A stretch of DNA of 64,000 nucleotides from assembly GCF_033568475.1 (NCBI RefSeq), contig NC_133123.1, positions 25,468,622-25,532,621 of the forward strand, given 5' to 3'. This DNA is from Henckelia pumila. Taxonomy: Eukaryota; Streptophyta; Magnoliopsida; Lamiales; Gesneriaceae. The translations under genes and the position numbers were made by a program. Below are positions 58,319 to 64,000 of the stretch, one piece after another (position 1 is the stretch's first letter; the number at the start of each line of letters is the position of its first letter). The notes under the pieces were generated by a model. That model was not told where the DNA came from. It worked only from the letters and a program-made list of their open reading frames with translations, and searched no databases.

Positions 58319-59560
58319 TCAAAACAACTCAGGATAGTCTTCACGCATCCTGTCTTCAATTTCCCAAGTAGCCTCCTCAGTGCCTCGGCGTTGCCACTGA
58401 ACTAAAACCAGAGGAATGACTTTGTTCCGCAAAACCTTATCCTTATAATTCAGGATACGAATAGGTTTCTCAACATAAGTCAAATCCTTGCTCACCTGAA
58501 CCTCAGACCGCTGCAGAATATGAGACTCATCCGCCACATACCGTCGCAATAGAGATACGTGGAACACGTCGTGAATACTGGAAAGATGCGGTGGCAAAGC
58601 TAGTCGATGAGCCAAATCGCCAATGCTTTCCAAGATCTCAAACGGACCAATAAATCTGGGAGACAACTTGCCCTTAAGGCCAATTCTGAGAATCTTGCGG
58701 AAAGGTGACACTCTCAGAAACACTTTCTTCCCAACATCGAACTGCAAAGGCCTACTCTTGGTATTAGCATAGCTGGCCTGACGATCCTGTGCAGTCTTAA
58801 TCCGTTTCTTGATCTGATCAATAATGTCTATTGCTTGCTGGATAAACTCTGGTCCCTCAGCCTGTCTCTCCCCCACTTCTTCCCAGAAGAGTGGAGTACG
58901 ACAACGTCGCCCGTACAACGCCTCAAAAGGTGCCATTCCAATACTAGTATGATAGTTGTTGTTGTACGCGAACTCGATCAATGGCAAATGATCCTGCCAG
59001 GTTGAACCAAAATCCATGACGCACGCTCTAAGCATATCCTCCAAAGTAAGGATAGGGCGCTCTGACTGTCCATCGGTCTCCGGATGATAGGCGGTACTCA
59101 AACTGAGAGTGGTTCCCATCGCACGCTGAACACTCCCCCAGAACCTAGAAGTAAACCTGGGGTCTCGATCATTGACAATGCTCACAGGCACTCCATGAAG
59201 TCGAACGATCTCCTGAATGTACATCCGTGCCATGCGATCCACATAGTACTCTCGGCTATAGGCAATGAAATGCGCTGACTTGGTGAGTCGGTCCACCATA
59301 ACCCAGATAGCATCACAGTTCCTCGGGGATACCGGCAAATGGGTCACAAAGTCCATTGTGATAAACTCCCATTTCCATTCAGGAATAGGCAGACTGTGAA
59401 GCAATCCTCCAGGTCGTCGGTGCTCTGCCTTGACCTGTTGACACACCAAACATCTCGAAACATACAGATAAAAACTGCATTTCATTCCCTTCCACCAGAA
59501 ACGAGTACGTAGATCCTTGTACATCTTGTTGCTCCCAGGATGAATACTCAACTTAGTGCA
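58319..59560 (-). pseudogene. gypsy integrase with chromodomain-like tail
   Basis: A long open stretch of ~410 codons. It begins within the H2C2 zinc finger (SIHPG, then SRCLVCQQVKAEHR). The catalytic core has Asp in FITMDFVTHLP, Asp in VSIVNDRDPRFTS and Glu in HPETDGQSERP, the D,D,E triad. The GPF/Y-like RFIGPFEILESIG motif and a chromodomain-like end (VLVQWQRRGTEEATWE) follow. The frame agrees with upstream pol only through a pair of compensating shifts at about 59815 and 59550. The integrase segment itself is open, but the polyprotein is interrupted. Confidence 0.9.
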
Positions 59561-61825
59561 TGTGTCTGAGACAAAATCTCCTCTCGCAACTCTTCATCCT
59601 GCGAAATCACAAGCCTACCAGACAAACACAAAAAGCCATCTGACTGATAATGAAATCCAGACGATCTACCCTCGTTAGCTAGACGAGCTAAACGCTGGGT
59701 CTTCGAATCAGACATCTGAGCATCTCAAATCTGCGAATACAAAGCTGGCTCAGATAATATTGCAAACATCTGGATACTCTGCATACCTTTCTTATGCTTG
59801 AAGGTATAACCTGAAGTAGTTGTCACTGATCGCACTAGACATCGAACAAGTCTGAAGTATGGATAGTCGCACCTTGCGACTCAAAGCATCAGCAGTGAGA
59901 TTAGCAGCTCCCGGATGGTACTTAATCTCGTAATCATAGTCCTTAAACAAGTCCATCCAACGTCTCTGCCTCATGTTCAACTCCGCCTGAGTGAACAAAT
60001 ACTTGAGACTCTTATGGTCGGTGAAGATCTCAAATTTCTCGCCATACAGATAATGACGCTAGATCTTCAAAGCGAACACAATGGCTGCTAACTCCAAATC
60101 ATGGACTGGGTAGTTGTCCTCGTGAAGCTTCAGCTGTCTAGAAGCGTATGCGATCACATGCCCATTCTGAGTCAGGACACAACCTAACCCCTGAAGAGAA
60201 GCATCAGTGTACACCACATACCCTCCAGATCCTGACGGTAATGCCAACACCGGCGCAGAAGTCAACCGCCGTCGAAGCTCACAGAAATTCTCCTCACACT
60301 CGGAGGACCACTCGAAATCCACACCCTTGCGGGTAAGCTGCGTCAAAGGTCGAGCTAGTTGAGAGAAGTTCGGAATGAAGCGACGATAATACCCTGCTAG
60401 ACCCAGAAAACTACGGATCTCAGCAACCGTCGTTGGACGCGACCAATTAAGTACCGCTTCAATTTTGCTTGGATCAACAGAAATCCCTTCCCTGGATATG
60501 ATATGGCCAAGAAAGACCACTCGATCTATCCAGAACTCACACTTGCTCAGTTTGGCGTACAACTGCTCATCCCGAAGAGTCTGCAGTACCAACCGCAAGT
60601 GAGAAACATGCTCTTCCGTATTACGCGAAAACACCAAGATGTCGTCAATGAAGACCACGACAAACTTGTCCAAATACTCCCTGAAGACACGGTTCATCAG
60701 ATCCATGAATATAGTCGGCGCATTAGTCAAACCAAATGGCATCACTAAAAACTCGTAATGCCCATAGCGAGTAAAGAATGCAGTCTTGGCTACGTCCTGA
60801 TCACGGACTCTCAACTGATGATACCCAGATCTCAAGTCAATCTTGGAGTAAACTGACGTGCCCTGCAGCTGATCAAACAAGTCATCAATACGAGGCAACG
60901 GATACTTGTTCTTCACAGTGACTCGATTCAGCTGCCGATAGATAATGCACAGCCGCATCGACCCATCCTTCTTCTTTACAAAAAGAACAGGAGCTCCCCA
61001 AGGAGATACACTAGGACGAATGTACCCCTTGTCCAAAAGATCCTGTAGCTGATTCTTCAACTCATGCATCTCTGACGGAGCCAGACGATACGGTGCTCGA
61101 GAAATAGACGAAGTACCCGACATCAACTCTATGCCAAACTCGACTTTCCTAACAGGAGGAAAACCTGGAATCTCATCAGGAAATACATCTGAAAATTCAT
61201 CCACAACAGGAATGCTCTCTATCCCAATACTCTCAGCGGACAAATCAACTGCATAGATAAGGTAGCCTTCCCCGCCAGATTCTAGAGCTCGACAGGCTCT
61301 CAAAGCTGATACCAAAGGCATCGGGGGTCGCGCTCTCTCACCATAGAAAAACCAGCTTTCGCTCCCTTCTGGATGAAAGCGTACTAATCTCTGATAGCAG
61401 TCTTCCACTGAAGCTCGATAGGTAGTCAACATATATATTTCCAAAATGCAGTCAAAGTCGTCCATCGCCAGGACCATGAGATTTGCTAACAGAATGTTCC
61501 CTTAGAACTCTAAAGGACAACCCATCACTAGACGCTTAGCCAAAGCAGATTGGCCCGTCGGAGTAGAAACAGACATCACTACATCTAGTGCAATGCATGG
61601 TAACTTATGCCTCTTAACAAAATGTGCAGAAATGAAGGAATGAGATGCACCAGTGTCAATAAGTACAAGAGCAGGTATACCATAAAGCATAAATGTACCT
61701 GCGATGACTTTCTCATTCTCCTCCACTGCCTGATCATGTCTCAGGGCAAACACCTGGCCAGAAGCTCGTGGCCTCAAATAAGAACTCCCAGCAGGCTGTT
61801 CCTGCGACATCTGCTGTACGGTGGC
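59561..61825 (-). pseudogene. gypsy protease, reverse transcriptase and RNase H, interrupted
   Basis: Protease near 61680-61640 with the active-site triplet in LVLIDTGASHSFIS. RT from ~61050: [27 protein letters not shown], catalytic FIDDILVFS (~60655-60630), GHIISREGI. RNase H from ~60240: [15 protein letters not shown] and the DHKSLKYLF block, ending [13 protein letters not shown] (~59880). In-frame stops lie at 61502-61504 (TAA) and 60059-60061 (TAG); another stop at 59724-59726 (TGA) and a frameshift at ~59815 occur in the tether region. Inactive. Confidence 0.92.
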
Positions 61826-62734
61826 CTAAGAATCAGATCCTGAAACAGAACCAGAACCGCCTCCCCCAGATAGTGGACAATCCCTCCGGATATGACCAGT
61901 CTCTCCACAACGGAAACAAGCTCCAGAAGCTCTATGGCACTTGTCGGATGGATGGTTCTTCCCACAGTGATCACACTTGTCCTTCTTACCGAAACGGACA
62001 ACACCTCCAGAACCAGAGGAAGAAGTAGATCCAGACTTCTTAAAAGATTGGGCACGGGGACCCAAAGAACTAGCAGGCCTCGACTGAGGAAAAGACCTGT
62101 TCCGTCGAATGCTGTCCTCCGCCTGGTGACAACGGCTCACCAAACCCTCGTAGGACATGTCGTCGCCAACCGCCACACGGTCATGGATCTCAGGGTTAAG
62201 GTCCTGAAGGAACAGATTATACTTCATCCCAGAGCTGTCAGCAATCTCGGGGCAATAGGATAACAGATCAAAGAACTTCTGTTGATACTCATCGATAGAC
62301 ATGGCTTCCTGTCGCAGACTTAGTAGCTCGCCTGCCTTCGACTGACGGAGTGCAGGAGGAAAATACAGCTTCTGAAAAGCTGTGCGGAACTCAGCCCAGG
62401 TGGCCACTCCTCTCGCCGCAACAAAAGGTGCAGAAGTAAACCTCCACCACCTGTGCGCACGTCCATCCAGAAGATAACCCAGGGTCTCCATCTTCTGCTC
62501 CTCGGTGCATTGGAAAGTCTGAAAAGTCATCTCTATGCAGTCTAATCAGTTCTCCGCATCCTCTGGAGACTCACCTCCAACTAAGGGCTTAGGACCCATA
62601 GATAAGAATTGACGCACAGTGAAATGCTCGTCGTCATGATGACGATGACGCCGTTCTCGACGCCGTTCTCGGTCGGCATCGCCCCAACGACCGCCTCCAC
62701 TTCCGTGGCTACTCTCATCATCGTAGTTTGCCAT
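61826..62734 (-). pseudogene. gypsy gag with a nonsense codon
   Basis: Starts MANYDDESSHGSGGG (62734) with a His/Arg-rich patch. The retrotransposon gag domain reads GRAHRWWRFTSAPFVAARG to FQKLYFPPALRQSKAGEL, then comes a zinc knuckle CFRCGETGHIRRDC (~61925-61885). A TGA at 62546-62548 splits the frame after EDAEN, where related elements usually carry Trp. A TAG at 61826-61828 ends gag, followed in the same frame by protease. The knuckle packages element RNA in active relatives. Confidence 0.9.
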
Positions 62735-62783
62735 CTACAAAAATACATCATGATGAGACTAAATTCCAAGAATACTTTTGCAT

Positions 62784-62795
62784 GCTCTGATACCA
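62784..62795 (-). other. Primer-binding site, initiator tRNA-Met type
   Basis: TGGTATCAGAGC on the minus strand, four bases inside the 5' LTR edge, is the standard iMet primer site of plant LTR retrotransposons. Confidence 0.95.
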
Positions 62796-62799
62796 TAAA

Positions 62800-64000
62800 T
62801 GTAATGACCCTTACCCGGATCACCTACTAAACAGAACTTAGACATGCAATTAACTTAATAAAACAGATATCAGAATAAACTGCGGAAACCATAAATAAAT
62901 ACAATCCCAAGGAAAGGAATCTGTAATTTATCCAAATATTATACAACCAAATCGAATAGCTGTATCAATCCAAAACAATAGAAATAAAACCTAGACGAAG
63001 CTCCAGCTGGCCAACCACTGCCTAGCCCCTCTTGGATCCACCCGCCTCGTCCAATCGCAAACCTGCCCCATGGAATAGGGTGTCCAGAAACACAGAGTAC
63101 GAGATGTGAACATAAGACGCTCAGTACGAGAGTATGAGTATACATGCATGCAAAGTGAACTCCCTATAAACTCGAGGTCAAGGATCAGATAACAGAGACA
63201 GACCGGACCCTGGTATGTAGCACGCTGTGCCGTCGCTTCAGAAGGTGGCTCCCATACCGAAATACAAGTGGATATGCCGGACCCAAATCGATGGAAGTCC
63301 AACCACTAACAAGATAGGGAAAAACCCTACTAACAGACATCTCGAAGGAGATAGCTCAGTATGCAAATGAATGCAGCATAAATCAATGACATATAAACCA
63401 TGCAGTCACATAATACATGCATACTCAGTCAGGATATCTCGAATAGTACTTTCGTACCTCAAATCAGTGCAAGCTCTACCAACTCTAGGTCCACGCCTAT
63501 AGTCTGCTCTACACTGCCAAATGATACTACTATCATTATAGTGCTCTAAAAGCCTTAACTAAGCTATTGCATACTCCTAAATATTTATAGGAAGCAAAAG
63601 CTATACCTTTGTCCGTCGTTAGCCCTTTGATGTCGATGCCTCCAGAACTTGGGCACAACTCCGTTATGACTATCGAACGCCTCGACGACTCCCGGGTCAA
63701 GCCTAGGAAGGCTATAACAACTCGAATACGACTAGAGTAAAGAGGAAATCCGGAATTGGCAATTGAAAATGAATTCTCGGCCTTCTATTTATAGACAACG
63801 ATCGGAGCCTCCGATCCTCGATCGGAACGTCCGAACCTCGATCGGAACGTCCGAACCTCGATCGGAACATCCGATCCTGCCATCGGAGCTTTCGAAGATC
63901 CTGATCTGCCACGTGTCAAAATATCACTTGTTGACTTCGGATAGGGGTGATCGGAGCTTCCGATCCTGATCGAAGCTTCCGATCTTGTCACACGTCATGC
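62800..64000 (-). repeat. 5' LTR of the gypsy element, truncated by window end
   Basis: Matches the left LTR from TGTAATGACCC at 62800 to the last base, 64000, which corresponds to about 58040 in the left LTR; roughly 140 bases are missing. It has one more TCGGAACxTCCGA unit than the left LTR (63799-63875), a 20-bp slippage-type gain. TATA box at 63786-63793. Confidence 0.95.

Larger units (their letters stand above)
56856..64000 (-). mobile_element. Ty3/gypsy chromovirus-type LTR retrotransposon, right end beyond window
   Basis: Minus-strand element with, in transcription order, 5' LTR (64000+ to 62800), tRNA-iMet PBS, gag with CCHC knuckle, protease, RT, RNase H, integrase with chromodomain-like tail, PPT and 3' LTR (58184-56856). 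The RT-RNase H-integrase order defines Ty3/gypsy. The C-terminal tail after integrase (LVLVQWQRRGTEEATWE) and overall layout suggest a Tekay/Del-like chromovirus; the clade is inferred. One reading frame runs almost through gag-pol but is interrupted by several stops, so the copy is not autonomous. The first ~195 bases of the two LTRs differ at about ten positions, nine of them transitions, giving a moderate age. Confidence 0.95.

Overview
This is nuclear DNA from a flowering plant, almost certainly a eudicot. Genes are split by many GT-AG introns, intergenic DNA is very AT-rich, and LTR retrotransposons, SINE, LINE and MITE remnants surround plant-specific gene families (plastid UGP3, U-box/ARM E3 ligase, plant bHLH, clathrin heavy chain). 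The species cannot be fixed from the sequence; an asterid is only a guess.

Layout. 1-2760: decayed Ty1/copia retrotransposon without an integrase core. 3033-3092: GC-rich fold-back. 3563-13923 (+): 17-exon gene for a plastid UDP-glucose pyrophosphorylase (UGP3, 865 aa). 14913-16970 (-): intronless U-box/ARM E3 ligase (685 aa), convergent with UGP3. 16971-22430: repeat-rich spacer with tandem repeats, SINE pieces and two MITEs. 22559-24433 (+): 6-exon thymidylate kinase (258 aa) with a probable organelle-targeting leader. 24840-25082: complete SINE with target-site duplication. 27822-31881 (+): 2-exon bHLH factor (218 aa) whose 3.4 kb intron is full of small transposons. 31882-35641: AT-rich spacer with a short Cys-containing coding-like fragment, a hairpin and microsatellites. 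35642-48740 (-): 30-exon clathrin heavy chain (1,704 aa), with LINE and MITE relics in intron 2 and two successive GC-AG introns. 48741-56855: gene-free, with a LINE tail and MITEs. 56856-64000: minus-strand Ty3/gypsy chromovirus with an intact left LTR, PPT, stop-riddled gag-pol, tRNA-iMet PBS and a right LTR cut by the window edge.

The five genes are unrelated housekeeping or regulatory loci, and nothing suggests a cluster or shared pathway. Exon models were built by hand. For UGP3, thymidylate kinase, bHLH and clathrin the chosen junctions give one uninterrupted frame whose total is divisible by three and whose length fits the family, which is the main internal check. No wholly new system was recognised. 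The items most worth checking are the palindrome array in the gypsy U3, the paired GC-AG introns in clathrin heavy chain, and the overlapping upstream ORF in the thymidylate kinase leader.
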